Position numbers and translations under genes: made by a program
Shown: positions 14,159 through 26,849 of the stretch, one piece after another
How the letters are laid out: every line of letters starts with the position of its first letter
How positions within the stretch are numbered: position 1 is the first letter of the stretch
Source of the DNA: Umbelopsis ramanniana AG
Lineage: Eukaryota > Mucoromycota > Umbelopsidomycetes > Umbelopsidales > Umbelopsidaceae
Assembly (NCBI RefSeq): GCF_025399195.1
Contig: NW_026252089.1
Location: 186,001-250,000 of the forward strand
Direction of reading: 5' to 3'
Length of the DNA: 64,000 bases
Notes under the pieces: generated by a model
What the model saw: only the letters and a program-made list of their open reading frames with translations
Databases searched by the model: none
Told to the model about the DNA's origin: nothing

Positions 14159-14356
14159 TGTTGCACCGCGTCATACACTCGTTCTGCTTGCTTGTTTAAT
14201 ATCAAACTTCACTTTGTCTTTACCCTCTACAAACACTCATCCGCGCATTATTTCCCATTGCTTTCAAATGTTTCGCTATAATTTATTTATTCTGGCTAGC
14301 AACTTCCGTTTCAACTACTTTTAACTCAAAAAATTAATTCATTCTTCTTCCAAATA

Positions 14357-16514
14357 TTAAAAATTTCTCTGGTCAGGATCCAGGTACGGCAGACCTAAAA
14401 TATCGAATGCATGACGCTCGCTGTTTACGCGAACCATTTTTCCAGTGGATCGTTCGAATATGCCGTGATGGTTGACTTTGTACGATGTCTTTTTCTTGCA
14501 GTAGAGGCGTAAGGATTGTTCAAAGTGTTTGGAGCCAGTCCAGGCAAGTATGGCAGGATAGTACTGATGCGGTGGCGTGACAATGACGTCCAGTCGACGA
14601 TGAATGTTCTGTCCAGGCTGCTGCCAAACGACCAGCGCTTGATCAGTGCGATTTTGCGTGATATCTGCATGAAGTAATCTTGAGTTGTGCACGCTAGCAC
14701 TTAGAATGTGCGTCACCAGACCTGTAGACAGGCAAATTAAGACATATACAGTGTCATAGGGAGGGTGAAATGGAAAACCAACCTTTGGATCGCAATAGAT
14801 CCAGTAATTTAGAGAGAAGGCCAAAGGTACGTTGCTCGTTTTCGTGTGTAATAAGGATGTCGACATCGCCCATGGCTGTGCACTTTCGCCTACATACAGG
14901 TGTTAGTCCGTAACTTGATCAGCGTATCATCACTACTGTACTTACCGATAACTGCCACATATCGTGTACTGAAATCCGTCAGCTATGGAATTGACTTGTT
15001 TCATAAGCGTCGCTACCAACTGTTCCACGTCATCTCTAGACATCCTGTAATACAGACGGGTAAGAGATCAAGCAGTCTGGCAAATTTCTTTCAAAAGGCG
15101 TCACCGTACTTTTCCAAGAATTCACGATAGAACTCAATTCCTACTTTCTGTGCCGACGTCAGTCTTTCATGTTTAATGACATCTTCCAGCGAGCGGTGTC
15201 CTGTCCTGTACCATTGAAGAGCAACCTCATGTCCTACACCTGCAGTCAAAAAGAGTTATAGTAGACTACCTTGTATAGAAGCCATTCAGTGTCACTTACC
15301 ATAAACATTGTAAAACATGTCCAAAACGGCATGTCGTGGACTGCGCTCCAATTCCTCTGTGACGAAGGCATAAGTGTTGAGTGAAACAAAGGCGAGAACC
15401 ATAGCACTACATACCGTGATCTAAAATTTTGCCGTCTCGAATGTAATCTTGTATCATTCTCCCTATTTTGTCACCTATACCGCGTATATCGCGAATTTGG
15501 CGGATATGAGTCAATGGCTCTGGATAGAATTTCAAGGCTACCACGGCAGCGCGGTAAGCTTTGGCGTTGAACACGTCCCCTGTTGAATTGGACATTATGT
15601 TAGAACCGTGTGCGTGCTGGGAATAGAATAGTTAACAAATGCTCACCATCGAGTTCTCGAAAGTGCTGCATGCGATGAAAAATTTCAACCAGTTCTTTGT
15701 TGGGATATTCCGCAGGCACAGGATGAAGGCATGAAAAGCCTCTGTTCTTTGATTTTGGTTCATTATCGTTGCTGGTGCTCTCCTGTGTACCACTCAAGAA
15801 GTCCATGTGATCTATGTCCAAACTTGAATCCTGCTCGGCTTCCTCATCAGATGTATTATAGTCACTCTCATCAGCCATACTGTATAACACGTGAATTAAC
15901 ATCATCATCTCACATCAAATGATACGATACATAGTATCCGCTATACCTCTTTTGACTGGAGTAGGTGCTTCTTCGGCCTTGACTGTAGATGGAGAGGGTT
16001 CGATAATACGCTAGACCAATGGCTTCCAGGGATCTGGCTTGTAGTGGGGCGCTCGGTGCGAGAGATGAATTACTAGGAGAGGGAGAATTGGACTTGGGAG
16101 TAGTAGGAAGGCTGCAGCTTGGCGCTTCATCGTCGGAAGAAATGGGGATGGTTTCGGGCGGCAGTTTGGGAAGATGGATTTCGTATTTTTCCATAGGCAA
16201 CCATTGCTCCTTTTCCAAGCTGACAAGTAAAAGAGTGCATTGAGTATCAATTGGCTTCATACAGGTTATAAAATTCTAACTCACCACAAATTAAGCCACT
16301 CCATGCTGACAACCTTCGCCTGCCTTGTCTTTATATGCCTTTCCAGACGGTGCGCTGATTGAACACATGTGAGAATGACATTGGCGCGATGCATTCCAAT
16401 GCTACTGACCGCCACCCCCTTATGGCCTCTTATGTCCTTCTTGACCTCTTCAATTTCAGAGCTGGAAAGTTTCAGAGGCAAAATGTAGAATGTATTGCCA
16501 GAAAGATCCAGCAT
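14357..16514 (-). CDS. Family X DNA polymerase (lambda/mu/Pol IV type) with N-terminal BRCT
   Basis: Nine exons (16514-16285, 16219-15947, 15879-15647, 15579-15415, 15356-15300, 15239-15110, 15044-14946, 14889-14783, 14721-14357) join to 552 residues. The N-terminal 100 residues resemble a BRCT domain (STFYILPLKL-like opening, VVSMEWLNLC). A Ser/Pro/acidic linker follows. Then come two helix-hairpin-helix motifs (IRDIRGIGDKIGRMIQDY and VYGVGHEVALQWY) and the catalytic palm with ICGS..RRKCTAMGDVDILITH and RRLDVIVTP, which carry the three catalytic aspartates. The C-terminus has AILAWTGSKHFEQSLRLY and DILGLPYLDPDQRNF, typical of Pol lambda/mu. Such enzymes fill gaps in base excision repair and non-homologous end joining. 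An upstream TTG-led extension to 16586 is open but ATG 16514 is the first ATG in frame. Confidence 0.92.
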
Positions 16515-16744
16515 GAGCAATGAATGAAAGGGGGGGGTTGACGCTGGTAGTGGACGCAGCAAGAGACCGTCAAGTAGTGGACACAAATTTTTTTACCACG
16601 TGAGTTGTTTTTTTGGGCGGACAAAGTAACTGGCAAAGAAACATTTAGTGCAACAGAAATTGTGTGAAACTTTTATGAAATTTACGGATAATGTTAGAAG
16701 AAGAGAGGAGAAAAGTAGAGCTTTTTCAGTACAAAATGAGTTAT

Positions 16745-19018
16745 CTATCGTCTAGGCATACCGCGACCGCGACCACCACCAAGAGCACGTTGCATGCCAC
16801 CAGCAGGCATGGGAGGGCCTGCGTTTGGCTTTTCGCTCTGGGTGTTCTTGATGGTCTCATCAACAGACAAGATCAAGCAGGCGGCTTCAACAGCAGCAGC
16901 TAAAGCATTGGTCTTGACCAAAGCGGGTTCCCACACAAAAGCCTCAAAGTTATCTTGGGTAGTCTCTCTTTGGATATCAACACCGTACCACTGGTGGCCT
17001 AGAGGGAAGCAAAAGATTAGTTTATAGAGCCTACCTGGTTCACACCACCGTTTTGACTACTAACCTTGAGCGTGTTGCTTTCTAAGCTTGTTAAGGATAT
17101 CAGTAGCATCGAAACCAGCATTGTCGCAAAGCTGTCTGGGAATCACTTCAAGAGCACGAGCAAAGGCTCCAATGATCATTTGCTGCTTGCCCTCGATGGT
17201 TCGTGAATATTCACGCAAGTATTTGGAAATTTCCATTTCAGTAGCACCGCCACCAGCAACAACAAGGTTGTTCTTGATAGCACGACGAACAATCATGATA
17301 GCATCATGAAGAGAGCGTTCAACCTCAGCAATGAATTGTTCAGCACCTCCACGAAGAATGAGGGTGCAGGTCTTGGCCTGTGAGCATCCTTCAAAGATGT
17401 TGAAGCGTTCACCACCAATTTGTCGTTCATCAAAGGTATCGCAAGTACCCAAATGCTCGTTACGAATATCAGAGCAAGTGGACTGGACGGAGCCACCAAC
17501 GGCTTGGACAACACGATCCATATCATCCTTGGTAACACGACCAGCACAGAAGATATCACGATCAGCAAAGTATTGAGTGGCAAGATCACCAATGGGCAAC
17601 TTGGAAAGAACAACCTTGGCGCCAGTGGAAACGATGGCTTCCAACTTTTGGAAAATGATTTGCCATTCAGCATCAACGATCGCTTGGTAGTCATCGACAG
17701 CCTCAACTCGAACTTCAGCGTTGTCCTTTTCGGCCTTGAGTTCAAGTTCAACATTCAAACACAAAATCTTGGGGTTCTTGAAAGACTTGGGTTGTTGTTC
17801 AAAACCAGCATAAGAGAAGGTCTTCTTGAAAGCAACACCTTGAACAAGCATGGAATCTTGCATAGCACCACCGGGCACTCTCTTCATACCAATGAGTCTT
17901 TCGTTCAAGGAATCTTGATCCAATGACATAACAGCATCGACAACCATCTTGGTGAAGAACTTGCTTTGGGAATGGACGAGCTTGGATGACATGGCTGTAG
18001 CAGCGCACTTGGAGAGCAAATCACGGAAATCCCTACGTGACGTAAGATGATGGTGAGTAAAGGTGGTAGTTTGGCATATATGTCAAACGTAAAAAAAAAA
18101 AAAAACTTACTCTGCATTGTTGCGATCGACAGTGACAGCAATTTCCTTGACTTTGTTGATAGCCTATCAAAAGTAAAAAGTTAGATTGAAGTCATATATA
18201 ATTCCCATCGCTGTAATGCGTTTTCCTTACCAAACGAGCAGCTTGTCTGTATCCTTTGATAATAACATGAGGGCTAACACCCTCTTCAATGTAGCCCTTG
18301 ACTTCCTTCAAAAGTTCGCCAGCAAGCAAAACAACACTGGTGGTGCCGTCACCGACTTCGGCATCCTGGGATCGAGCAATATCGACGAGGGTCTTGGCAG
18401 CAGGGTGAACAATATCCAACAACTTCATAATAGTTGCACCATCGTTGGAGATAGTAACCACACCTAGATGAACCAAAGGTTACTATAGGCTCGTCCTACA
18501 TCCGCCTCCAACTAACTCGAACGTACCTCGCTCATCAACCATCAACTTGTCCATACCGCGGGGTCCAAGGGTGGTGCGAATGGTATCAACAACGGCAGCA
18601 CAGGCGTTGATGTTGGAGATAAGTTGCCCTTTGCCTTGAGAACTATCTGTGCCTTCCTTGAGCAAAATGATCTGGGGTTGCTGATGATGGAGAACAAGGG
18701 GAGATGATTAATAACGTACTGGATGGGGGCAGTAATCAGAGAGATCTGGAGGTGATCAGTGAGGGATGCAAAGTTGCCGTTGCTCAACAAGGGATGAGAA
18801 AGTGTTAGGTCTGGATGACTGGAATGCATCTGATTGGGATGAATCCAGGGCTACTGCTGACCAAACGTCGCGTGTTGATTTCGGTTGTGATCTAGGGTCG
18901 TGATTGTAGGCACAAAAACACTAGATGCTGCTTTTGATCGAACGATGCACTATGGTTTCTCGATGCTTCTATCGGTTTCAAGCTATTACATAGATAGTGA
19001 AAGCATGCTTACCATCAT
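16745..19018 (-). CDS. CCT7: T-complex protein 1 subunit eta (CCT7)
   Basis: Six exons (19018-19013, 18680-18527, 18463-18231, 18163-18111, 18032-17065, 16998-16745) give 555 residues, near the human 543. The N-terminus reads [20 protein letters not shown], then [25 protein letters not shown] and the ATP-site block [19 protein letters not shown]. Eta-specific blocks follow: [58 protein letters not shown] and QWYGVDIQ. The tail is Gly/Arg-rich. CCT7 is one of eight subunits of the cytosolic chaperonin that folds actin, tubulin and WD40 proteins. An ATG-containing exon of only six bases is proposed because the second exon has a stop just upstream of its acceptor and no ATG; the resulting start [12 protein letters not shown] mirrors other CCT7 proteins. 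Confidence 0.95.
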
Positions 19019-19545
19019 TCCATAGGACATTTTTAATTATTGTTTTACGAGGAAAGCGATGGCGAGTTGTCAAAGCGCTCTCTCAAAAATTTTATGGAGC
19101 CTTTTGGCTCACTACTGGCTTGCTCCGCTCAAAAAACCTGCACTCCCATCAAAGCAGCTGCTATGGCACAGTGTACACACTCTCCAGGAAAGGTCCTGAG
19201 TGCCGAACTAATTACCATGGCTGCAGTTCATGCCATAATATTCCCTCTGCGCCATGAAATCTACTGTTGCCCTTGGCCATCCATACCTGTCAAATCTCTC
19301 CAAAGTTTGATAGTACCCTAGGTATGGCATAGCTCCATCAAATAACACAAGTCTAGAAAGAAATGCAACATTGAATAGAAAGTTCCTGGGGAAAAAAACG
19401 CAGCATAACTGACACAAGTCGTCACGTCCAAGTTTTTTCATTTGGGCCCCCCACTGGTGAATTGAAAGGAAAATTGTTTCGGGAAAAAAAATTCCTGCGT
19501 AGAGGCTACTCAACCCGTTACCTGTCAGCATTACCTTACTCAGCC
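19019..19545. promoter_or_regulatory. Divergent promoter region, CCT7 / TMEM230
   Basis: 527 bases between two divergent start codons. Short plus-strand frames here have no domain. No heat-shock element array was identified with confidence. Confidence 0.4.
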
Positions 19546-20019
19546 ATGCCCAGGCTAACCAATCCATTGAGGAAGAAGCGCCAAGTTATTCAGCTGGACG
19601 ATGATGCTGGCTTCAATGACGATCAATTCGCAATTGAAGAAACTCCAAGTAAGCTCCACTTCACTCACCATTAACCTTTTCTGACGCCATGGCTAAATGT
19701 CAGCTCTTTTGCTAGTCCCATGGAAAGCCATATACCTGGCTACAGCGTTATTGCTGCTAGGCAGTATGTTTATCATCCTGGGAGTTCTCATTAAAATAGG
19801 AATTATCACTTCTGAGGTATTGATATTTGGTATCGTTACATGCACTTTCACCGCAAACACTAATTGACTACCGCACAGATATGGCTGGATAGAGGCATTC
19901 CATTCCTAGTCTTAGGTTGTATCATGTTTATTCCAGGCGCTTACCATTGCTATGTAGCCTATTATGCTTACTACCGCTATCCTGGATACGACTTCTCTAT
20001 GATTCCAGATATGGATTAA
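19546..20019 (+). CDS. TMEM230-family (DUF872) two-pass membrane protein
   Basis: Three exons (19546-19648, 19704-19816, 19879-20019) give 118 residues, matching the 120 of human TMEM230. A short hydrophilic N-terminus with an acidic patch (LDDDAGFNDDQF) precedes two membrane helices: LVPWKAIYLATALLLLGSMF with IILGVLIKIGII, and GIPFLVLGCIMFIPGAYHCY. The C-terminus AYYRYPGYDFSMIPDMD carries the family tail (YRGYPGYDFSDIP-like). Members sit in endosomal, Golgi or secretory vesicle membranes and are implicated in vesicle traffic; the fungal role is not defined. Function is family inference; the fold prediction is direct. Confidence 0.9.
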
Positions 20020-20945
20020 CCATTGTAACGAACTCTCCTGTATGAGGCTGCAAGCTCTCATTTGAAATGTATATAAATGACATCTTTGCGTATAATGTGT
20101 CTGTTATTACCACTGTTTGTTTTTGATGGAAAGGGGAGTTGGTTAAGTTTAATTGCAAACAGGGATGGTGTACGCTGATAGTAATGTGCAACACTTCTGT
20201 TTGATTACATGGTAATTTACCTTAGAGAGACAGCCAGTAGTTTTGCAACCTGTTCAGTGGCCAGCCTCATCCACACGAACGATTAGCTAATGTACGTTTG
20301 CTCAGAAAGCTTATGCTTGCACCATCCTATTGGCTGCAGCGGAGACTGTGGCGGGGATGCACTCCTGGCGGATGCGGGCAGCTATGACTCTCTTAAAGCA
20401 ACCAAACGATACAACGATTGTCCAGGACTTGCTTCAGAGTATTTCCTATCTGAAGCATTTGAACCCGTTTATACACATACACGTTCCTATACGTAAATAA
20501 CCAATTGCACACCCATCAATACTGCACAAAAAACACTGGTTTCAAGGCACTCATTGACACCCCGAACAATTGTCAGGATGACGACTTGTTTACTCAATCA
20601 CAGCAGGGTACCGACTACAGGAAGAAATGGCAGAGGACAAGACGAGATGGAATGAAAAAAATGGATCAAAATCAAGAAGCGAGAGGCAAGGTGTCTCTGA
20701 ATGATCCCATGATGGGCGTCTTTGTGTGAACATGTGCTCTTTTGGCAGGTCCTTTTTTTTTTGCTGACCACCCAAATTTTGAGTGGGGCATTGTGGCCAG
20801 ATTTTTTGCCAGTCAAAATCAAGAAAAATCGTAACCCGGCTACAACCTTACGTTTTCTTTCACTTCAAAACAATGTAAGTACATGACCCTCCCATCTCCC
20901 TTATGATCATGGCTCTCTTTCCTTACAGACTCCCTTGTAGTTTAA
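20020..20945. other. Intergenic, no gene seen
   Basis: 926 bases between TMEM230 and porin. Only short frames without domains (for example 20290-20496). Probably the 3' end of TMEM230 and the promoter of the abundant porin gene. Confidence 0.5.
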
Positions 20946-22083
20946 ATGGCTGTCCCTGTTCCTTTCAACGACATTGGTAAATCCAGCAAGGATCTTCTTA
21001 CCAAGGACTTCCCTGTCGGTGCCGTCAAGCTTGAAGTTAAGACCACTGCTGCCGATGGTGTTGTAAGTATTGGTACTAGGAGGGTATTGGGATGGTGGAT
21101 GCCTCGGCCAGATCATTGATCCGCATGATTCTCTCTACAGTCCTTCAAGGTCAATGGTCAACGCGACAACAAGACCGGTATCATCCTTGGTGATCTCGAG
21201 ACCAAGTATGCTGACAAGGCCAATGGTATTAGCTTCACTGAAGCCTGGACTACCTCCAACCACCTTAACGGAAAGGTTGAGCTTGAAAACAACATCGCCA
21301 GTAAGTGACGTGACAGGATGCATGTGCTACGTTGAACACTTTCGCTAATGTTCTCCGAACCAGAGGGTCTCAAGTTGGAAGTCTTGACTTCCCTTCTTCC
21401 TTCCGTTGGCCAGAAGACCGCCAAGATCAATGCTATCTACAAGCAACCTAACGTTCACACTGTTGCTTCTCTTGATGTTTTCAAGGTTTGTACATTTACA
21501 GGGTTGCTGCTGATTAACACGTGGGTTGCAAGGAAAACCGCTCGTTTCTAACTCGCGTTTTTTCTAGACTCACGTCAACATCAACACTGTCTTTGGTCAC
21601 GAAGGTTTCCTTGCTGGTGGTGAAGTTGCCTATGATGTTTTGGATGGCAAGGTCGCTCGCTACAACGCCACCTTCGGTTACACTGCTCCCGAGTATGCTG
21701 TTGCCGTTCACGCCACCAACTCCTTGTCCGTTTTCTCTGCCTCTTACTTCCACCGCGTAAGCTCTGATGTTGAGGCTGGTGGTAAGGCTGTTTGGGACTC
21801 CAAGGGCTCCAACGCCGTTGCTTTGGAAGTTGGTGCCAAGTACCAACTTGACCGCACTGCCTTCGTCAAGGCAAAGATCACCAACTCTGGTATTCTTGGA
21901 CTTGGGTAAGTCAATGGGGGGGCCGTGGCATGGCTGGATCAGAGAATTAATATCCCACTTTACTATAGATACACTCAGTTGCTCCGTCCCGGTGTCAAGT
22001 TGTCCATTGGTGGCTCCGTTGATTCCACCCGTTTGAACGAGAACGCTCACAAGCTTGGTCTTGCTTTCACTCTGGAGAACTAA
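20946..22083 (+). CDS. Mitochondrial outer membrane porin (VDAC)
   Basis: Five exons (20946-21062, 21141-21300, 21364-21485, 21568-21905, 21969-22083) give 283 residues, exactly the usual VDAC size. It begins MAVPVPFNDIGKSSKDLLTKDFPVG, the N-terminal helix region typical of fungal porins, followed by alternating beta strands through to YTQLLRPGVKLSIGGSVD and LGLAFTLEN. The protein forms the 19-strand voltage-dependent channel passing ATP, ADP and other metabolites across the outer mitochondrial membrane. The coding sequence is biased to C-ending codons (GCC, AAC, ACC, AAG), in line with strong expression. Confidence 0.96.
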
Positions 22084-22658
22084 GTATGTTCTCCCAAAAA
22101 AATTAACTCCCCTTTTTATTCAAAAAAAATTATTTCCTACGACATGGTCATCACGGACCCATTGCTGCTGGTAATTGTAGATTGTCACTGTATCCTTAGT
22201 TTTTTATTTCAAGGAACGATGCATAAGCATTCGATCTTAACACGAAAAAACAGGCTAGCTGTTTTTGTTTCATTCAATCTGCGTACCTTTTTATATTTTT
22301 TATTCTTTAGGGGTGGTGGGTATAGCGAAATGGAGTTGACCTAGGTTTATGTGGATGAGTGCCTAAGAGGAGAGACGAATGGGGAGCATGGGAGCGGTCA
22401 TAAAACTAAGTAAACGAAGAAAGGCATATGGTAAGAAGAAACATGAAAGACAACAAGAAAGAAATAATTGGGGTGGTGTGAAAACGAAGGTGAAAAAGTC
22501 GTATTTTGGCGAAAAGAAAGGGGATTAGAAGAAGGAGGGTTCTGTACAGGTCATAGATGCAAAGTGGACCTAAGGTCAAAATGCGCGAAAGGAAAAAAAA
22601 AAAAAGTCAAGGAAACAGAAGATGTATGCGTAAGAGGGATGCAAGTGAGGTGGAGGAT
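22084..22658. other. Convergent 3' ends of porin and UCHL5
   Basis: 575 bases of 3' flank between two genes that face each other. A/T runs, no supported gene. Confidence 0.5.
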
Positions 22659-25130
22659 TTACTCGGTAGGGAAAGGCTGTGAAAGCATGCGGTGCAAATG
22701 GCCCTGTTGGTGTAATTTAGCAAGAAATGCATTGATAAATTCAGAGTATGGACGATGCCTCAAACTGGATTCGCGCTGTAAAAAAGAAAAATCGGGGCAC
22801 CCCGAGAAGTTAGCGGATGTAGATTGATCATCCCAACTTTTTTGATTTGGATCTACCTGTCTATTTGTCATTTTTTCCTCCTCCTGCGCAATCGCTTCAT
22901 GAAGCCTGACACAGTCTTCTTGAATTTGTAACCACATGTCAATCATTAGTCGCGGGTCATGGCTTTCAGCAACATATGCCATATTCTCTTGAAAAGCCTG
23001 CTCTTCTTTGGTTCGTAAACTACTTGGGGTGCTAGATGGTACAGACCAACCCTCTATTTTCGATGGGTCAGGACTGTTCCCTAGCACAGCTAAATCCTCT
23101 ATAACGTCTCGCGTTGGCTTTGACATTGTATCTGACTGGTATTGCTTTTGAATCTGCAGAAGAGCAAAAAAATAAAATAAACAAAAAATACAACTTGTCA
23201 ATGACTCTATTTCCCAACCATAAACATCTATGCAGTCTTTACACGCATGACAGGCTTCATGGTCATTTTTTTTCTCATTACCTCTGATATTGTGAAATGG
23301 AATTCTTCTTCCCATTGATCAAAATTACACTTTGAGCGCCATTCTGTGTCAAGGGTATCCAGCTTTGTTTCAATGGCTAGTTTTAACCGCCTTTTCGATC
23401 GTAGCCTATCTTCATACACTAATTCTCGACTCTTGATAACCGCCAATAATGTAAAGTTGATCCGACTTTTAGAATATCTGCAGTATAGCGTGATCAGCCC
23501 CCCAGAAGATGTAGAGATAACCAAAATAAAATAAAAAACAAAAAAAAAAAAATTATTCACTTACAGCTCCATTTTCCGTTGAAGCTCGGGTCCTGCCACA
23601 TCCAACCAACTTTTATCCGCTAAGGGTGCTTGTGATCAGAATTTGGATCAGTAACAGAAAATAACCCATGTTTGTGGAACGCATTTATGTAAATTGCGTG
23701 CAGAGCCTCTTTAGCTTACCTATTCGGCCTGGACCTCGCTTAAGCCCGTCCAGTTCCCATATGTATCCACTAACAGGAACGTAGCTGACATAATGAAACA
23801 TGGTATCTTCATCTGTGTCGGATGACTTGGCTGCTTCGTCTACTGTATCCTGATGCCTAATGCAGCAAGTTGAAGGGATGCATTTAGTATAGCGACCGGG
23901 AACGCGAGGGGGTGAATGGAGCGGAGTGTGGTGTTGTCATATTGTAAACAGATCAGCCCATCCATTTTTTCTTTTGGCTAATACTTACTTTGCCAAACTG
24001 TTATGCGCGGATCGTATGTTTGAATCATCTCGAATGGCGCTTCCTTTCAACTGAAAAAAAAAACAAAAGACAAAAAAAAGGGTCAGAGACCGTATCCAAG
24101 CAAACCCATCGTCTCTACCCAGGCTAGAAATCTCGCTGTATCTCAATAGGAAAACCTAATTTTGGTTCCTCGGAGAATCCAGTGCGGTTCAAAACCTTTC
24201 AGGAACAATGCCATGCCCAGCTCCGACGATTCGGTGCCAGCGGGGGCAGTGCTTATCAGATCAGTTACACTACTCACTAGAGGACTGTACTCCTTGGTAG
24301 AATCTCGGAAAGAACGAAGATCATCGCCAATATCAAGCATATCATCGCAATTGAGGAGTATAGACAAGATAGCTTGTGTAGAGCATGCGTTGTTGACTAG
24401 CTGCGTAAGTGAATGGACACGTGAGTCATCATGCATTTGTTGAACCATTTGTTTGGTGGAACTTGTGTTATATATCTATCATTGTTGCATACATACCTGG
24501 TTGGCAAAATAGATGTCGCCGCCCACAACAACCATGTCATCCTTGTGGTACTTGTTTGGAGTGTAGTGGACTAGAAAAGTAAATCCGAAAACAGGTCTTG
24601 TTCATGAAACAAGTTGGTCAATCCTCGTCAAATTTTAAAAATACAAGTCCCAATATGGGGTGGGGGTGGTTTTTTTTGGCGATGGTGGTGGAGGTGGTGG
24701 GTGATAAACGGGCAACCGATGGCTTGGTCAACCACCCAAAAAAAAAAAAAAATTCATCCCACTTACGATATGAAGTCCAACGTTTCAGTATCAGCCGACA
24801 TTAGTTCTTCAACTTGGACACCTTTGGCTCCAAGTTTTTTACAAAGTTCGGTAAGAGTGCCTATATCGCCCCCACAAGAATGACGCCATGAGAAAGGTTT
24901 GCATTTGGTGGGAAAATAGAAGAAAGCAAAAAAAGCGTGAGTTCATGATAGAGTCGAAACGTAGAGGCCACAAGGCATGTCAAGCAAGTCCCCAGCGGAC
25001 AATAAAGATCCAACGCCCGGATCTGAATGAAAATGGTCATGCAAGCCGTTTGCCATGCTGAAGTCATTAACCTACCCGGGCTAATGTCGGGCTCTAACCA
25101 ACCACTGCTACTTCTTGTCTGGGCTTCCAT
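22659..25130 (-). CDS. Ubiquitin C-terminal hydrolase UCHL5/UCH37 type
   Basis: Nine exons (25130-25076, 24860-24767, 24596-24497, 24400-24278, 24050-23989, 23856-23720, 23628-23565, 23477-23282, 23153-22659) join to 441 residues. The UCH domain shows GTLTELCKKLGAKGVQVEEL, PVFGFTFLVHY, the oxyanion Gln in DIYFANQ, the nucleophile Cys in LVNNACSTQ, the catalytic His in MFHYVSYVPVSGY and the Asp in WELDGLKRGP. The C-terminal RPYSEFINAFLAKLHQQGHLHRML corresponds to the UCHL5 tail that binds Rpn13/ADRM1 at the proteasome. The enzyme trims ubiquitin chains at the 19S particle. The insert between the UCH core and tail makes it longer than human UCHL5 (329). Budding yeast lacks this gene. Confidence 0.93.
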
Positions 25131-25664
25131 AGTAGGAGCCTTTGAGTCGTGTATACAAGACAAACAAGAAGGAGCCAGTCCAAGCGGCTTTTCAACTGTT
25201 CAAAAATGTTTGTGACGCAGCCTCGTCTCCCCTTTTCATCACAAATTATTCTCGGATTCTTCTTTAAGGCCGTTGTCAATCCCACACCTGGGGGTAACAA
25301 GGAGCTCAGGTTCTTATTACCCTTGAATGTGCAATGTTATCTTTCTTATAGTTGAAGATGATGTTAAAATTGTCTCCCTGGACTTTTCAAGGAACGGTTC
25401 CAACTACTTGGTACCATACTTTACTCTTACATCTCATGGTAATCTGAAAAGCCAGGGGATGGCCCGCTTCATTTTTTTTTTTCACGGGGACCAATTCTTT
25501 TTTTCTAAACGCTCACCGTGGACAGTAAGGAGATCCTTGAACTTGATCCCCTCTCTTTTTTTTTGTGGGATGAACAGTGGCATACAACGGTCACGTGTAG
25601 GCCGATGCTGGTTGAGCTTTTTTTTTTGTCAGGCTGTCAAAATGACTGCGGTTATCCAACACAA
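25131..25664. promoter_or_regulatory. Divergent promoter region, UCHL5 / ITPA
   Basis: 534 bases between divergent start codons, rich in T runs on the plus strand (25471-25505, 25555-25562, 25618-25627). Frames crossing it on plus lack conserved sequence. Confidence 0.4.
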
Positions 25665-26675
25665 ATGTCACCTCAGCAATTGCAAAAACTGGGTAAGCAA
25701 TGGGTTGGCATTTTTTTTGTTGAACACGCTAGAATGAAAGCTAATTAGCCTTGAGCAGTTTTTGTCACCGGGAACAAAAATAAGCTTCTTGAAGTTCAAG
25801 ACATTCTTAAAGGCACTGTCGATCTTGTTTCTCATAGCTTAGACTGTAAGTTCACTCATCGACCAGCAATGAATACGGAACAAAAAATTAAACATGATAT
25901 AGTACCAGAATTACAAGGTACACCAGAAGATATCGCAGCTGAAAAATGTAAAATTGCTGCCAATATGGTAGGAACAATCGATTTAGCATGAGCACGAGCA
26001 ATGTTGAAAATAGGATGTGAGCAAAACTCATCATTACCTTATTAGTTACAAGGCCCATGCATTACTGAAGACACATGTTTGTGCTATAATGCCTTGAATG
26101 GCTTGCCAGGACCCTACATGTAAGTTCAAGGAGAATTATCCCGCCCGCCTCACCCTCGTTTCATTGTTTTTATTGGGTGGACTGATCTACAACCATTGAA
26201 ACAGTAAATGGTTTATGCAATCCGTTGGGCATGAGGGCTTGAACAAACTTCTAGCTGGATATGAAGATAAATCTGCATATGCTCTCTGCACGTTTGCTTT
26301 ATCCAAAGGTCCTGGCCATGAACCCATCATTTTTGATGGCAGAACACCTGTAAGCGCAGTCACGACGATGAACCATTTCAATTTGCGATGAAGCTGACCA
26401 CCTCCATATTTCCCACACCAATAGGGTAAAATCGTTCCAGCTCGTGGACCTACACACTTTGGCTGGGATGCTGTATTCCAGCCTGATGGATTTAATGAAA
26501 CGTACGTAACAACAGCCCATATTTTTTATGCGTTCTCTTGGCGTGCCAAGCCAGTGCTTACACATTATTTTGTCTTAGATATGCCGAAATGGATAAGGAC
26601 ATCAAAAACACCATTTCTCATAGATATAGAGCTTTAGAAAAGTTGAAGGCTTATCTTGCCTCACAACAGGAGTAA
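25665..26675 (+). CDS. Inosine triphosphate pyrophosphatase (ITPA/HAM1)
   Basis: Seven short exons (25665-25692, 25759-25845, 25903-25967, 26046-26119, 26205-26349, 26425-26501, 26579-26675) give 190 residues; human ITPA has 194. Motifs in order: [97 protein letters not shown] and [13 protein letters not shown]. These include the TGNxxK substrate loop and the acidic metal ligands. The enzyme hydrolyses ITP, dITP and XTP to monophosphates and keeps deaminated purines out of RNA and DNA. The sixth exon ends at a GTACGT donor; the alternative GT four bases later breaks the frame. Confidence 0.95.
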
Positions 26676-26849
26676 CCGAAGTTTTACTCAAACGGCAGAC
26701 CTCCCTGATCTGAATGGCGATCGTTCAATTGTGCAACAGCGCGCAACAATAAAAGAGAAAATACATCTAGACATCATTTATTGTACATTAAATATAGTGC
26801 ACCATGATTCTAAGAATATTTATGTATGTACATTCGGAGAACATTCTTA

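Noticed and set aside
14660-14690. Possible 29-nt intron in the last exon of the family X polymerase
   Set aside because: Too short, and the frame reads through without it.
16515-16586. TTG-led N-terminal extension of the family X polymerase
   Set aside because: No ATG and no conserved residues; ATG 16514 gives a full BRCT-like start.
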